Under the pieces are notes generated by a model. The model had not been told where the DNA came from and searched no databases. It worked only from the letters and a program-made list of their open reading frames with translations. DNA of 64,000 nucleotides from Enterovirga rhinocerotis (GTDB lineage Bacteria; Pseudomonadota; Alphaproteobacteria; Rhizobiales; Beijerinckiaceae): contig NZ_SNZR01000011.1 of the NCBI RefSeq assembly GCF_004363955.1, forward strand, positions 2,170,001 to 2,234,000. The letters are read 5' to 3'. Shown here piece by piece: positions 44,384 to 53,510 of the stretch (position 1 is its first letter; each line of letters begins with the position of its first letter). Position numbers and translations under genes: made by a program.

Positions 44384-45119
44384 CGCTCGATCCTGACGGC
44401 ACGCGCTCGGTCCGCCTGCGCCTGAAACGGTCGATCCCATACGCGATCGTTCCGGCCACCAATCCGCCGGCCAGGATGTCGTAATCGGAGGTCACGGCCC
44501 AGGTGGCGACGGGCAGAAGGGCCATCCCGAGGCCGATCGCGAGCCAGTCGCCGAGCCTCATCGCGCCGAACGCCATGGCGATGGTGAAGTAGATCGGGAT
44601 GATGAAGACCAGACCGGCCGCCAGCGCGACCGGCAGCGCGCCGACCAGGGCGTAGCCGATCCCCGTCATCGTCACGCAGATGGTGGTGCAGGTGATCGCG
44701 AAGCCCGCGTAATAGGGCACGCGGCCCGCCTGCTCCATCGGCGGCAGGCGCCGCATGCTCTCGATCCAGATCGTCGCGGCGACCGGGTGGGCGAGGAGGA
44801 CGAGTTCGGCGGTCGATTGGTTCGGCCGGCGCAGATAGGGCATCAGCGACAGCGTCATCGGGAACAGACGGATCGCGGAGAACGCCACGGCGATCGCCGC
44901 CGCGACCACGGATCCTCCATTCGCGAGGGCCGTATAAAGGATCAACTGGGCCGGCGCGGCATAGATCATCAGCGTCGACAGCATCGCCGCGCCGATCGGG
45001 TGGCCGACATCCCTCACGAGGCTGCCCACGCCGAGGAACGAGAAGCCGATGATCCACGCCGGCAGGACGAGCGCCGACCGCGCGCCCGCAAGCGCGTAAC
45101 GCCGCGTGATCACGTTCAC
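44376..45119 (-). CDS. azlC: AzlC-family branched-chain amino acid exporter
   Basis: 247 residues with about seven helices (SALVLPAWIIGFSFLGVGSL; AAMLSTLMIYAAPAQLILYT; AYFIPIYFTIAMAFGAMRLG-like), matching AzlC proteins that together with AzlD export branched-chain amino acids. Upstream of it on the minus strand is a 73-bp palindromic repeat. The start is GTG 45119. Function in export is inferred from the family. Confidence 0.88.
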   Translation of the reverse strand: MNVITRRYALAGARSALVLPAWIIGFSFLGVGSLVRDVGHPIGAAMLSTLMIYAAPAQLILYTALANGGSVVAAAIAVAFSAIRLFPMTLSLMPYLRRPNQSTAELVLLAHPVAATIWIESMRRLPPMEQAGRVPYYAGFAITCTTICVTMTGIGYALVGALPVALAAGLVFIIPIYFTIAMAFGAMRLGDWLAIGLGMALLPVATWAVTSDYDILAGGLVAGTIAYGIDRFRRRRTERVPSGSSDV

Positions 45120-45160
45120 GGGACGCGTCGGTTCCGACCGGCGCCGGCACCGAGCCTTTT

Positions 45161-45233
45161 CCGCTCATCCCGGCGAAAGCCGGAATCCAGCGGCATCTGC
45201 GAGTTGGATCCCGGCTTTCGCCGGGATGAGCGG
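45161..45233. repeat. 73-bp palindromic intergenic repeat (family C)
   Basis: The left arm CCGCTCATCCCGGCGAAAGC (extending to CGGAATCCA) and its inverted copy (TGGATCCCGGCTTTCGCCGG extending to GATGAGCGG) agree at 28 of 29 positions around a 15-base loop. Very similar units are common between genes in many alphaproteobacteria. It sits between azlC and the molybdopterin subunit gene. Confidence 0.85.
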
Positions 45234-45249
45234 GTGGACACCATCGAGC

Positions 45250-47568
45250 CTAGCGCCCCGCCTGGGCATCCGCGATGGCGCGCCAGACACGGGCAGGCGT
45301 CGCCGGCATCTCGACGCCCCTGGCCCCGACCTCCGACAGCGCATCGTTCAGCGCGTTCACGACGGAGGGCAGCGCGCCGGCACAACCGGCCTCGCCGCAG
45401 CCCTTGGCGCCGAGGACGTTCGTGGTGGCGGGGACGGGGCGGCTCTCGAAGACGAAGGGCGGCGCGTCCTCGGCCCGCGGCAGGGCGTAGTCCATGAAGG
45501 AGCCGGAGACGAGCTGGCCCTCCTCGTCATAGGCCGTGCGCTCCATGAGCGCCTGGCCGATGCCCTGCAGCACGCCGCCATGGAGCTGTCCCTCGACGAG
45601 AAGCGGATTCACCACCGTGCCGAAATCGTTGACCATCACGTAGCGCACGACCTGGACGGTCCCGGTCTCGGGATCGACCTCGACCTCCGCGACGTGGCAG
45701 CCGTTCGGATAGGCGGAGGGCGCCGCCTCATGGACGTGCTTGACGTCGAGCGAGGTCGGGACCCCGTCCGGCATCGAGACGCCGGCGCGCAGCTGCGCGG
45801 CGAGGTCCATGATGCCGATGCCGCGGTCGGTGCCCGCGATCGTGAAGCGGCCGTCCTTGAACTCGATGTCGCCGACGCCGGCTTCCAGCAGCTCCGCCGC
45901 GATCACGCGGCCGATCCCGATCACCTTCTGCGAGGCCTCGACGATGGCCGCGCCGCTCGCCATCAGCGATTTCGAGCCGCCCGTCCCGCCGCCCGCGATG
46001 AGCTGGTCGGAATCGCCCTGGAGCAGCCGGATCTTATCGAACGGCACGCCGAGATGGGCGGAGAGCACCTGCGCGAAGGGCGTCCAGTGGCCCTGGCCGT
46101 AATCGAGCGTGCCGGTCACGATGGTGACGGTGCCGTCCTCCTCGAAGCGGATGCCGCCCATCTCGTTCGCGGGCGGCGCCGTGACCTCGAGATACTGGCC
46201 GATGCCGCGCCCGCGCAGGAGGCCGCGCGCGCGGCTCTCCTCGCGCCGGGCCGCGAAGCCGTCCCAATCGGCCGCTTCGAGCGCCCGGTCGAGGATGGCG
46301 GTGAACTCGCCGGAATCGTAGGTCGTCTCGACCGGCGTCGTGTAGGGGATCTGATCCGGCTGGATGTGGTTCAGGCGCCTCAGCGTGACCGCATCGAGAC
46401 CCATCTCGCGCGCCGCCTGCTCGATCAGGCGCTCCATGATGTAGTTGCCCTCGGGGCGCCCGGCGCCGCGATATGCGCCGACCGGGACGGCATTGGTGAG
46501 GGCGCAGCGCACCTCGGCCGAGACGGCGGGCGTGCGATAGGTGCCGACGGCGTTCTTCGGGATGTTGATCGAGGAGAAGAGCGGCGCGACCGGCGCGAGA
46601 TAGGCGCCGAGATCGGCGAGGCCCTTGATCCGGAGGGCGAGGAAGCGGCCGTCCGCGTCGAGCGCGAGCTCCGCCTCGGCTTCGAGCCCCCGGCCGTGGA
46701 AATCGCCGACGAAGCTCTCCGAGCGCATGTCGGTCCATTTGACCGGCCGGCCGAGATCGCGCGCCGCATGCATCACCGCGACGTATTCCGGGAACGGCGC
46801 GATCTTCATCCCGAAGGAGCCGCCGACATTCCCCGTCAGCACGCGGACCTTGTCCCGACCCGTGCCGAGCACGCCGGCCAGCATGTTGCGCATGCCGAAG
46901 GCACCCTGGGAGCCGGCCGTGAGCGTGTATTTCTCCTGCTCGGGATCCCACTCGCCGATCGCCGAGCGCGGTTCGAGCGGGTTGATGACGAGGCGGTGGC
47001 TGTCGATGGCGAGCTTCGTGACATGGGCCGCCTTCGCGATCCCGGCCTCGACACCCTCCGCATCCCCGTATTGGTAATCGAGGAAGACGTTGCCCGGAAT
47101 CTCGTCGTAGAGGCTCGGCGCGCCCTCGGCGACGGCGTCCCTCGCGGTCGGCACCGCCGGCAGCGGATCGATCTCGATCGCGACCGCTTCCGCCGCCTCG
47201 CGCGCCTCGACCAGCGTCTCGGCGACGACGAAGGCGACCGGATCGCCGACGAAGCGCACCCGGTCGGCCGCGAAGGGCTTGCGCTTCGGCTTCAGCATCG
47301 CCGAGCCGTCGCGGTTCTTGAAGGCCGTGACGTTCGGGAAGTCGCCGTAATGGGCGAGGTCCTGCGCGCCGTAGACGGCGAGGACGCCCGGCATCTCGCG
47401 GGCCGCATCGAGATCGACGGATCGGATGACGCCGTGCGCATAGGGGCTGCGCACGAAGGCGGCGTAGACCTGCCCCTCGACCTGGACGTCGTCCGTGTAG
47501 CGGCCATGGCCCTGGACGAGCGTCGGGTCCTCGCGGCGGTGGACGGGCTGGCCGATCCCGAACTTCAT
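45250..47568 (-). CDS. Xanthine dehydrogenase/CO-dehydrogenase-type large (molybdopterin) subunit
   Basis: 772 residues of the molybdenum hydroxylase large-subunit family. VHRREDPTLVQGHGRYTDD is at the N-terminus. The active-site loop GAYRGAGRPEG has the form II CoxL signature (AYRGAGR), not the AYRCSFR of true CO dehydrogenase. VVNPLLVEGQLHGGVLQGIGQAL and the C-terminal GAKGCGEAGCAGALPSVVNAL with the catalytic Glu region (GEAG) complete the family pattern. The substrate is unknown. No medium (FAD) or small (Fe-S) subunit gene flanks it. The start is placed at 47568; an upstream ATG at 47634 is possible. Confidence 0.9.
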   Translation of the reverse strand: MKFGIGQPVHRREDPTLVQGHGRYTDDVQVEGQVYAAFVRSPYAHGVIRSVDLDAAREMPGVLAVYGAQDLAHYGDFPNVTAFKNRDGSAMLKPKRKPFAADRVRFVGDPVAFVVAETLVEAREAAEAVAIEIDPLPAVPTARDAVAEGAPSLYDEIPGNVFLDYQYGDAEGVEAGIAKAAHVTKLAIDSHRLVINPLEPRSAIGEWDPEQEKYTLTAGSQGAFGMRNMLAGVLGTGRDKVRVLTGNVGGSFGMKIAPFPEYVAVMHAARDLGRPVKWTDMRSESFVGDFHGRGLEAEAELALDADGRFLALRIKGLADLGAYLAPVAPLFSSINIPKNAVGTYRTPAVSAEVRCALTNAVPVGAYRGAGRPEGNYIMERLIEQAAREMGLDAVTLRRLNHIQPDQIPYTTPVETTYDSGEFTAILDRALEAADWDGFAARREESRARGLLRGRGIGQYLEVTAPPANEMGGIRFEEDGTVTIVTGTLDYGQGHWTPFAQVLSAHLGVPFDKIRLLQGDSDQLIAGGGTGGSKSLMASGAAIVEASQKVIGIGRVIAAELLEAGVGDIEFKDGRFTIAGTDRGIGIMDLAAQLRAGVSMPDGVPTSLDVKHVHEAAPSAYPNGCHVAEVEVDPETGTVQVVRYVMVNDFGTVVNPLLVEGQLHGGVLQGIGQALMERTAYDEEGQLVSGSFMDYALPRAEDAPPFVFESRPVPATTNVLGAKGCGEAGCAGALPSVVNALNDALSEVGARGVEMPATPARVWRAIADAQAGR

Positions 47569-47749
47569 TTCGGCGACGGCGCCCGGGCGGTCCGGCACAT
47601 CGCAGGGAACAGGCTGGTTCGAGCCGTGGCGCATGGCGTGGGGACCGGAGCTTGGAAGGGCTGGAAGGTGGTGTCAGACAATCATGTCGTGCCGCGCTTC
47701 GCAATCGCCCGCAGCGCCCGGCAGGGTGGCGCCGGCTGCGGGCCGAGGC

Positions 47750-48910
47750 TCAGCCCGTCGTCTCGGACGGCGAGAAGCGCGACAGGGCGTGCAGACCGAG
47801 AGCGAAGCGCGAGCCGCCCGTCGTCGCGAGATCGGCCAGGACCTCGCCGACGACGCTGCAGAACTTGTAGCCGTGTCCCGAACAGGGCGAGGCGACGACG
47901 ACCTGCGGCAGGTCCGGCAGAGTATCGATGATGAAATGCTCGTCGGGCGTGTTGGTGAAGAAGCAGGCGCGCAGGGCCATGGTGGCGCCGTCCGCCTGCG
48001 GAAAATAGCGGCGCACGGCCGGCCTCAGCGCATCCTCGTCGCGCGGCCCGGCCTCCCGCGACAGCGCGTCCGCGGCCCCGGTCTCGCCGAGGTGATGCCA
48101 GCGCCCGATCTTGAAGCCCGGCACGTGCCAGACCGGGAAGCCGTAGAACTTCCCCTCCTCGGCCTCCATGTTGAAGACGGGAAAGCGCTCGGGCGAGAAC
48201 AGCGCCGGCTCCTTCGGCTGGAACCAGCCGAGCACCTGCCGCTCGGGCACCGCCACGCGGCGGAGCGCCGGCACGAACTCGCCCATCCAGGCTCCTGCCG
48301 AAAGGACGAGCCGACCGGCCTCGTAGGTGCCGCGCTCGGTCGTGACCCGCACGCCGCCGGAGGCGGTCGGCTCCCAGCCGAGCACGGGCTCGCGCGCCCG
48401 GATCTCGGCTCCCGCCGCCTGGGCGAGCCCGACATGGGCGACGATGGCCCGCTCGGCCGAGACGAAGCCGCCATCGGGCTGGAGCACCGCCTGGTGCGTC
48501 GCCGGCAGGTCGTAGCCCGGCGCGACGGCGTGAAGCTCCGTGCCGCTCAGCACGCGGTGCGGCAGATCGTGCTCGCGGCAGGCGGCGAGCGATCCCTCGA
48601 CCATCGCCGAACCGGCCGGACCGGCATCGACGGACCCGGTGATGAAGAGAAGCTGCTCGCCGAACCGGCTCTCGAGCTCGCGCCAGTTCTCGTAGGCGCG
48701 CCGCAGCAGCGGCACGTAGGACGGGTCCTCGAAATAGGCGAGCCGGATGATGCGGTTGAAGCCGTGCGAGGACCCCATCGTGTGGGGGATGTCGAACCGT
48801 TCGAGCCCGAGCACGCGCACGCCGCGCCGCGCGAGATGCCAGCAGGCGGCCGAGCCCATCCCGCCGACGCCGATGACGATGACGTCGTAGCTGTTCGGAT
48901 TAGCCGGCAT
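47750..48910 (-). CDS. Monomeric sarcosine oxidase / N-methyl-amino-acid oxidase family (SolA-like)
   Basis: 386 residues. Dinucleotide-binding N-terminus DVIVIGVGGMGSAACWHLA; the covalent FAD cysteine C316 in ALRACFFTNTPDEHF; the active-site Lys region GFKIGRWHH. These match monomeric sarcosine oxidase and N-methyltryptophan oxidase. The product oxidises N-methyl amines or amino acids, releasing H2O2 and formaldehyde. Start ATG 48910, 100 bp from the divergent M20 gene. Whether sarcosine or another amine is the true substrate cannot be told. Confidence 0.9.
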   Translation of the reverse strand: MPANPNSYDVIVIGVGGMGSAACWHLARRGVRVLGLERFDIPHTMGSSHGFNRIIRLAYFEDPSYVPLLRRAYENWRELESRFGEQLLFITGSVDAGPAGSAMVEGSLAACREHDLPHRVLSGTELHAVAPGYDLPATHQAVLQPDGGFVSAERAIVAHVGLAQAAGAEIRAREPVLGWEPTASGGVRVTTERGTYEAGRLVLSAGAWMGEFVPALRRVAVPERQVLGWFQPKEPALFSPERFPVFNMEAEEGKFYGFPVWHVPGFKIGRWHHLGETGAADALSREAGPRDEDALRPAVRRYFPQADGATMALRACFFTNTPDEHFIIDTLPDLPQVVVASPCSGHGYKFCSVVGEVLADLATTGGSRFALGLHALSRFSPSETTG

Positions 48911-49010
48911 CCTGTCCTTCTCCCGTCGCGGGGCCTCGCCCCGACGCCCCTATCACGGACCGGGCCAACTGTTTCTGCAAGCCGTTCCGTCTGGCGAGGC
49001 GGGCGCCGCC

Positions 49011-50279
49011 GTGCCATCGTCTCCGCGTCCCGAGCCGGAGCCTGCCTTGTCTTTCCCACCCATCGACGGCGACCGCCTGTGGTCCGACCTCATGACCCTC
49101 GCCCGGATCGGCGAATTGCCGGCCGGCGGCTGCGACCGCCTCGCCCTGAGCGATGCCGACGGGATGGCGCGCAACGTGTTCCGCTACTGGATGGAGGAGA
49201 TCGGCCTCAAGGTCAGCGTCGATCCGATCGGCAACATGGTGGGGCGGCGCGAGGGCACCGATCCGTCGCTTCCGCCGATCATGATGGGCAGCCATCTCGA
49301 CACCCAGCAGCCGGGCGGAAAATATGACGGCCCGCTCGGCGTCCTCGGCGGTCTCGCCTGCCTGCGCGCCATCGCTGCGGCGGGCCGCGCGACGCGGCAT
49401 CCGATCGAGGTGGTGAACTGGACGAACGAGGAGGGCGCGCGCTTCCAGCCGGGCCTCCTCGGCTCGGCGGTGTTCACGGGGCAACTCGACCTCGAGACGG
49501 CCCATGCCACGAAGGATGTCGGCGGCCGCAGCGTCTTCGACGAACTCCGGCGCATCCGCTATCTCGGCGACGCTCCGCTGCAGCGGAAGGTCGACAGCTA
49601 TTTCGAGCTGCATATCGAGCAGGGGGACCGGCTGGAGAAAGCCGGGATCACCATCGGCAACGTCGCCGGCTGCGAATACAACCTCTTCGCCGAGATCACC
49701 TGCCACGGCCGCAACGGCCATTCGCAGGCGACGCCGATGGACCAGCGCGCCAACGCCCTCGCCGCGGCGGCGGAGGTGATCGTCGCCATCGAGGAGATCG
49801 GCCGCAGGCATTTCCCGGCGGGTTCGGCCGGCGTCGCCTCGCTGCGGCTCTGGCCGAACAACCGCATCAACATCCCGCATCTGGCCAGGATGAGCTATTC
49901 GGCCACCCATCCCGACCGGGCCGGCATGGCGCAGATCCGGCGCGAGGTCACGGAGGCCGTCGAGGCGGCCGAGACCCGCACGGGCCTTCGGATCGAGATC
50001 GAGCAGCCGCCGGAGCGCGAGGCGGTCGATTTCGATGCCTCGCTCGGCGCCCTGGTCGAGAGGGCGGCGGAGGAACTCGGCCATTCGACGATGTCGCTCC
50101 GCAGCCGCGCCGGCCACGACGCCATCCGCATGGCGCCCCATTGCCCGACCCAAATGATCTTCGTGCCGTGCAAGGACGGCATCTCCCACAGCGAGTTCGA
50201 GGAGATGACGAAGCAGCACGCCGTGGCCGGGACCGAGGTGATGCTCCGGGCCGTGCTGGCCCGCGACGGAGCGGCCTGA
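49011..50279 (+). CDS. M20 Zn-dependent amidohydrolase (allantoate/N-carbamoyl-amino-acid type)
   Basis: 422 residues. Metal ligands in MMGSHLDTQQPGGKYDGPLG and TNEEGARFQPGLLGSAVF, then the dimerisation domain with HIEQGDRLEKAG and HGRNGHSQATPMDQRANAL. The C-terminal catalytic half has SLRSRAGHDAIRMAPHCPTQMIFV. The family hydrolyses N-carbamoyl amino acids, allantoate or beta-ureidopropionate. The start is GTG 49011 or TTG 49047; the latter has a better GGAG. Divergent from solA. Confidence 0.88.
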   Translation: MPSSPRPEPEPALSFPPIDGDRLWSDLMTLARIGELPAGGCDRLALSDADGMARNVFRYWMEEIGLKVSVDPIGNMVGRREGTDPSLPPIMMGSHLDTQQPGGKYDGPLGVLGGLACLRAIAAAGRATRHPIEVVNWTNEEGARFQPGLLGSAVFTGQLDLETAHATKDVGGRSVFDELRRIRYLGDAPLQRKVDSYFELHIEQGDRLEKAGITIGNVAGCEYNLFAEITCHGRNGHSQATPMDQRANALAAAAEVIVAIEEIGRRHFPAGSAGVASLRLWPNNRINIPHLARMSYSATHPDRAGMAQIRREVTEAVEAAETRTGLRIEIEQPPEREAVDFDASLGALVERAAEELGHSTMSLRSRAGHDAIRMAPHCPTQMIFVPCKDGISHSEFEEMTKQHAVAGTEVMLRAVLARDGAA

Positions 50280-50284
50280 CGGGC

Positions 50285-50401
50285 CCTGCCCTCCCTCGGA
50301 GAGGTCCGGGCGGGGTGACGCCGCATCCGCCTCGCGGCGGACGACGATGACAGGAGGTGGGATCGACCCCACCCCGCCGGCTTCGCTGCCCCCAGGGGGG
50401 A
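50285..50401 (+). repeat. Family-A repeat, degenerate copy
   Basis: CCTGCCCTCCCTCGGAGAGG, GTCCGGGCGGGGTGACG and, after about 60 bp, CGACCCCACCCCGCCGGCTT and CCCCAGGGGGGA. Diverged from 51180-51328 but with the same module order. It fills most of the 195-bp gap before the DJ-1/PfpI gene; no other feature is seen there. Confidence 0.6.
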
Positions 50402-50474
50402 GCGAGCCGGCGTGATCTGGACGCGATCGACAAACCGGGCTCCGACGAGCACCGCAAAAGGAGAGGATACGACG

Positions 50475-51164
50475 ATGGCCGAACCGTTCCGGGTGGGTTT
50501 CCTGCTGTTCCCGAACCTCACGCAGCTCGATCTGACGGGACCCTGGGAGGTGCTGTCGGGACTGCCCGAGACGGAGACGCGGCTCGTCTGGAAGACGGCC
50601 GGCCCGGTCACGGCCGGAAAGGGCATGACGATCATGGCCGATACCGGCTTCGCCGATTGCCCGCAGCTCGACCTCATCTGCGTCCCGGGCGGCTATGGCG
50701 TCGGCCCGCTGATGGCGGATGACGAGGTGCTCGATTTCCTGCGCCGGCAGGCGGAGGGCGCCCGCTACGTCACCTCGGTCTGCACGGGCTCGCTGGTGCT
50801 CGGCGCCGCGGGCCTCCTGAAGGGGCGACGCGCCACCTCCCACTGGAGCGCGCGCGAACTCCTCGCACGCTTCGGCGCCATCCCCACGGCCGAACGCGTC
50901 GTCATCGACGGCAACGTGATCACGGGCGGGGGCGTCACGGCCGGCATCGATTTCGCGCTCCGCATCGCGGCCGAGCTCCATGGCGATGCCGTCGCCCAGG
51001 CCACCCAGCTTCAGATCGAATACGACCCCGCGCCGCCCTTCGACGCGGGATCGCCGGCTTCCGCCCCGTCCGAGATCCTCGAGCGCGCCCGCACCGCCGG
51101 AGCCCCCCGGCTCGCCGAACGGCGCGCCCAGGTGGAGCAGGCCGCCGTGAGGCTGGGCGACTGA
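50475..51164 (+). CDS. DJ-1/PfpI family protein (isonitrile hydratase-like)
   Basis: 229 residues. PFRVGFLLFPNLTQLDLTGPWE at the N-terminus has the DLTGP loop with the active-site acidic residue; the nucleophile elbow is SVCTGSLVLGAAGLLKGRRA with the catalytic Cys; TSHWSARELL and VVIDGNVITGGGVTAGIDF follow. These match InhA-type isocyanide (isonitrile) hydratases. ATG 50475 follows AAAAGGAGAGG; an earlier in-frame ATG at 50412 lacks this. The substrate is not certain. Confidence 0.88.
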   Translation: MAEPFRVGFLLFPNLTQLDLTGPWEVLSGLPETETRLVWKTAGPVTAGKGMTIMADTGFADCPQLDLICVPGGYGVGPLMADDEVLDFLRRQAEGARYVTSVCTGSLVLGAAGLLKGRRATSHWSARELLARFGAIPTAERVVIDGNVITGGGVTAGIDFALRIAAELHGDAVAQATQLQIEYDPAPPFDAGSPASAPSEILERARTAGAPRLAERRAQVEQAAVRLGD

Positions 51165-51179
51165 GAGGACGCCGCCCCA

Positions 51180-51328
51180 CACCCTCCCCTGGAGGGGGAG
51201 GGTCGGACCAAAGGTCCGGGGTGGGGTGATGCGCCCCGTCTGCATTCACGACGTCGCCAGCAAAGGATGGCGGGTTTCACCCCACCCCTCCGGCTTCGCC
51301 GGCGACCCTCCCCCTCCAGGGGAGGGTG
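51180..51328. repeat. Complete family-A palindromic element with perfect 26-bp terminal inverted repeats
   Basis: The left end CACCCTCCCCTGGAGGGGGA+GGGTCG (51180-51205) and right end (51303-51328) are exact inverted copies. Inside, GTGGGGTGA near 51220 mirrors TCACCCCAC near 51277, so the whole 149-bp unit is a nested palindrome. It lies between the DJ-1/PfpI gene and the dehalogenase gene. Related copies: 18287-18345, 50285-50401, and 55010-55127 inside hrpB. Confidence 0.9.
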
Positions 51329-51356
51329 AAGGGCAGCGGTCGGACCAGCAGATGCC

Positions 51357-52244
51357 CTACGACCTGAAGAACCCTTCGAAGGCCGCCAGCACCTCCTCGG
51401 GCGCCTCCTCCGGGAGGTAATGCCCAGACTGGACCTCGTGGCCCGTCACCTCGGCGGCGCAATAGCTCTGCCAGATCGCGAGCGCGTCGTACCAGCCGCC
51501 GATCCGGCCCTTCGCGCCCCAGAGCGCGAGGATCGGGCACTGCACCTTCCGGCCCGACGCGCGGCTCTCGCGGTCATGGACGAGGTCGATCGTCGCCGCG
51601 GCGCGGTAATCCTCGCACATGCCCATGATCATGGCCGGATCGCGCGCCGCCTCGAGGTAATCGGCGAGGGCCTCCGGCCGGAAGAAGCTCGGCGGCTTCG
51701 GCTCGCGCGAGGTATGGGCGTTCCACCACAGCTCCGGCGCCGCGCTGATCAGGTTCTCCGGGAAGGGATGCGGCTGGGCGAACCAGAACCAATGGTAATA
51801 GCCGAGCGCGAAGGACATGTCCGTCCGCTCGAAATGTTCGAGCGTCGGCACGATGTCGAGCACGGCGAGGCGCTCGACCCGGTCGGGATGGTCGAGCGCG
51901 AGACGATGCGCCACCCGCGCGCCGCGATCGTGGCTGCCGACCTGGAAGCGATCGTGGCCGAGCCGCGTCATCAGCTCCGCGAGGTCGGCCGCCATGGCCC
52001 GCTTCGCATAGGGCGCGTGATCGGACGAGGCGGCCGGCTTGTAGGAGTGGCCATAGCCCCTGAGATCCGGGCAGATGACGGTGAAGCGCTCGGCGAGTTT
52101 CGGCGCCGTCAGGTGCCACATGGCATGGGTCTGAGGATTGCCGTGCAGGAGCAGCAGCGGCGGCCCCTCCCCGCCTCGCCGGAGCCGGACCGGCCCCTCG
52201 GCGAGCTGCAGCGTCTCCAGCGTGAACCCGTCGAAGAAACCCAT
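51357..52244 (-). CDS. Fluoroacetate/haloacetate dehalogenase-like alpha/beta-hydrolase
   Basis: 295 residues. Alpha/beta-hydrolase core with LLLLHGNPQTHAMWHLTAPK, nucleophile D106 in SHDRGARV, acid D130 in AVLDIVP and catalytic His H275 in SGHYLPEE. R107/R110 (carboxylate binding), H151-W152 and Y213 (fluoride-stabilising in Rhodopseudomonas FAcD) are conserved. The Trp next to them (W185 in FAcD) appears replaced, so preference for fluoro- versus chloroacetate may differ. GGGGAGG precedes ATG 52244. Confidence 0.85.
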   Translation of the reverse strand: MGFFDGFTLETLQLAEGPVRLRRGGEGPPLLLLHGNPQTHAMWHLTAPKLAERFTVICPDLRGYGHSYKPAASSDHAPYAKRAMAADLAELMTRLGHDRFQVGSHDRGARVAHRLALDHPDRVERLAVLDIVPTLEHFERTDMSFALGYYHWFWFAQPHPFPENLISAAPELWWNAHTSREPKPPSFFRPEALADYLEAARDPAMIMGMCEDYRAAATIDLVHDRESRASGRKVQCPILALWGAKGRIGGWYDALAIWQSYCAAEVTGHEVQSGHYLPEEAPEEVLAAFEGFFRS

Positions 52245-52338
52245 CGATCCTCCCCGGCCTTGAGCGGCCTTCTGTTGCCGGAGGTGTAGCCGATGCGCGG
52301 CGGAAGGAAAGGCCGAGGCGCGCTCCGACCCGCTGCGA

Positions 52339-53415
52339 TCAGCCGGCCGCGGTCCCCGCGGGCTCCCAGACCTGGCCGGGCCGGAAGGCTGGAAAGCGCT
52401 CCGGCGCGATCCCCGCCTCGGCAAGGGCCGCCGCGAGATCGATCTCGGGCTGGTCCACCGGCTCGTTCGTGAGCTGGAACGTGCCCCAATGGATGCCGAT
52501 CGCCTGCTCGGCCCCGAGATCCGCGAAGGCCTTGACGGCGTCGCTCGGGTTCATGTGCTGCGCCTCCATGAACCAGCGCGGCTCATAGGCACCGATCGGA
52601 AGGCAGGCGAGGCGGGGCGGCCCGAAGCGCTCGGGCACGGCCCGGAAGATGTCGCCGTCGCCGTAGCCGGTATCCCCGGCGAGATAGAGGGTCCCGGCCG
52701 GGGTCGTCAGCACGAAGGCGCCCCACAGCGCCATGCGCCGATCGTTGATGCCGCGCGCGGACCAGTGGTTGCACGGCAGGAGATGGGCCTCGACCCCCTC
52801 GCCGAGCGTGACCGAGCCGCCCCAGTCGAGCGTATCGACGGCCGCCTCGTCCTCATGGGCCCGGATGATCGCGTCGTTGCCGAGCGGCGTGACGATCGTC
52901 GGCTGGTCCCGCTCCCACAGCCGCCCGATCGTGGCGACGTCGAGATGATCGTAATGGTTGTGCGTGACCAGCACCGCATCGATCGGCGGCAGGTCCGCGA
53001 AGGCGATGCCCGGCGGATTGACCCTGCGCGGCCCCGCAAAGCGAAGCGGGCTCGCGCGCTCCGACCAGATCGGATCGGTCAGGATGTTCAGGCCCGCCAC
53101 CTGAATGAGCAGCGTCGCGTGGCCGACGAGGACGACCCGCAGGCCCTGCACCCGCTCGGGCGGCTTATCGGCGAAGCTGCTCGGGAAGCGCGGCGGCCAG
53201 CTCGCCCGGCCACGGCCCATCTGCCAGCGGGCGAGCTCCAGCATCCCCTTCTCGGTCGCCACGCCGGGGCGATGGAAGCGGATGCCGTCGAAATGATCGG
53301 AGACCGCGCCCTGATAATAGGGGTTGCGGCTGCGGGCCATGGCCGCGTAGCCGACGCCCCCCATGGTCAGCACGGCGGCCGCGCTCGCGATTCGTCCTAG
53401 GCTGCGCCGGTTCAC
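52339..53415 (-). CDS. MBL-fold metallo-hydrolase (NAPE-PLD/UlaG-like)
   Basis: 358 residues. An N-terminal hydrophobic anchor (GRIASAAAVLTMGGVGYAAM) is followed by the MBL domain: VLVTHNHYDHLDVATIG (HxHxDH), LPCNHWSARGIND, LYLAGDTGYGDGD and IGIHWGTFQL. The domain order resembles NAPE-hydrolysing phospholipase D relatives. It is probably exported or membrane-bound. The start is uncertain: GTG 53415 keeps the anchor; ATGs at 53364 or 53340 would shorten it. A possible lipid or lactone hydrolase. Confidence 0.75.
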   Translation of the reverse strand: MNRRSLGRIASAAAVLTMGGVGYAAMARSRNPYYQGAVSDHFDGIRFHRPGVATEKGMLELARWQMGRGRASWPPRFPSSFADKPPERVQGLRVVLVGHATLLIQVAGLNILTDPIWSERASPLRFAGPRRVNPPGIAFADLPPIDAVLVTHNHYDHLDVATIGRLWERDQPTIVTPLGNDAIIRAHEDEAAVDTLDWGGSVTLGEGVEAHLLPCNHWSARGINDRRMALWGAFVLTTPAGTLYLAGDTGYGDGDIFRAVPERFGPPRLACLPIGAYEPRWFMEAQHMNPSDAVKAFADLGAEQAIGIHWGTFQLTNEPVDQPEIDLAAALAEAGIAPERFPAFRPGQVWEPAGTAAG

Positions 53416-53510
53416 ACCGGCAAGATGGCCCGGCTCCCGCGCTCGTACAAGCCGAAGCTTCGGGCGATCCGCCGCATGGTTGATCAGGCGGGCGCCCATG
53501 TCTTGCGCGG

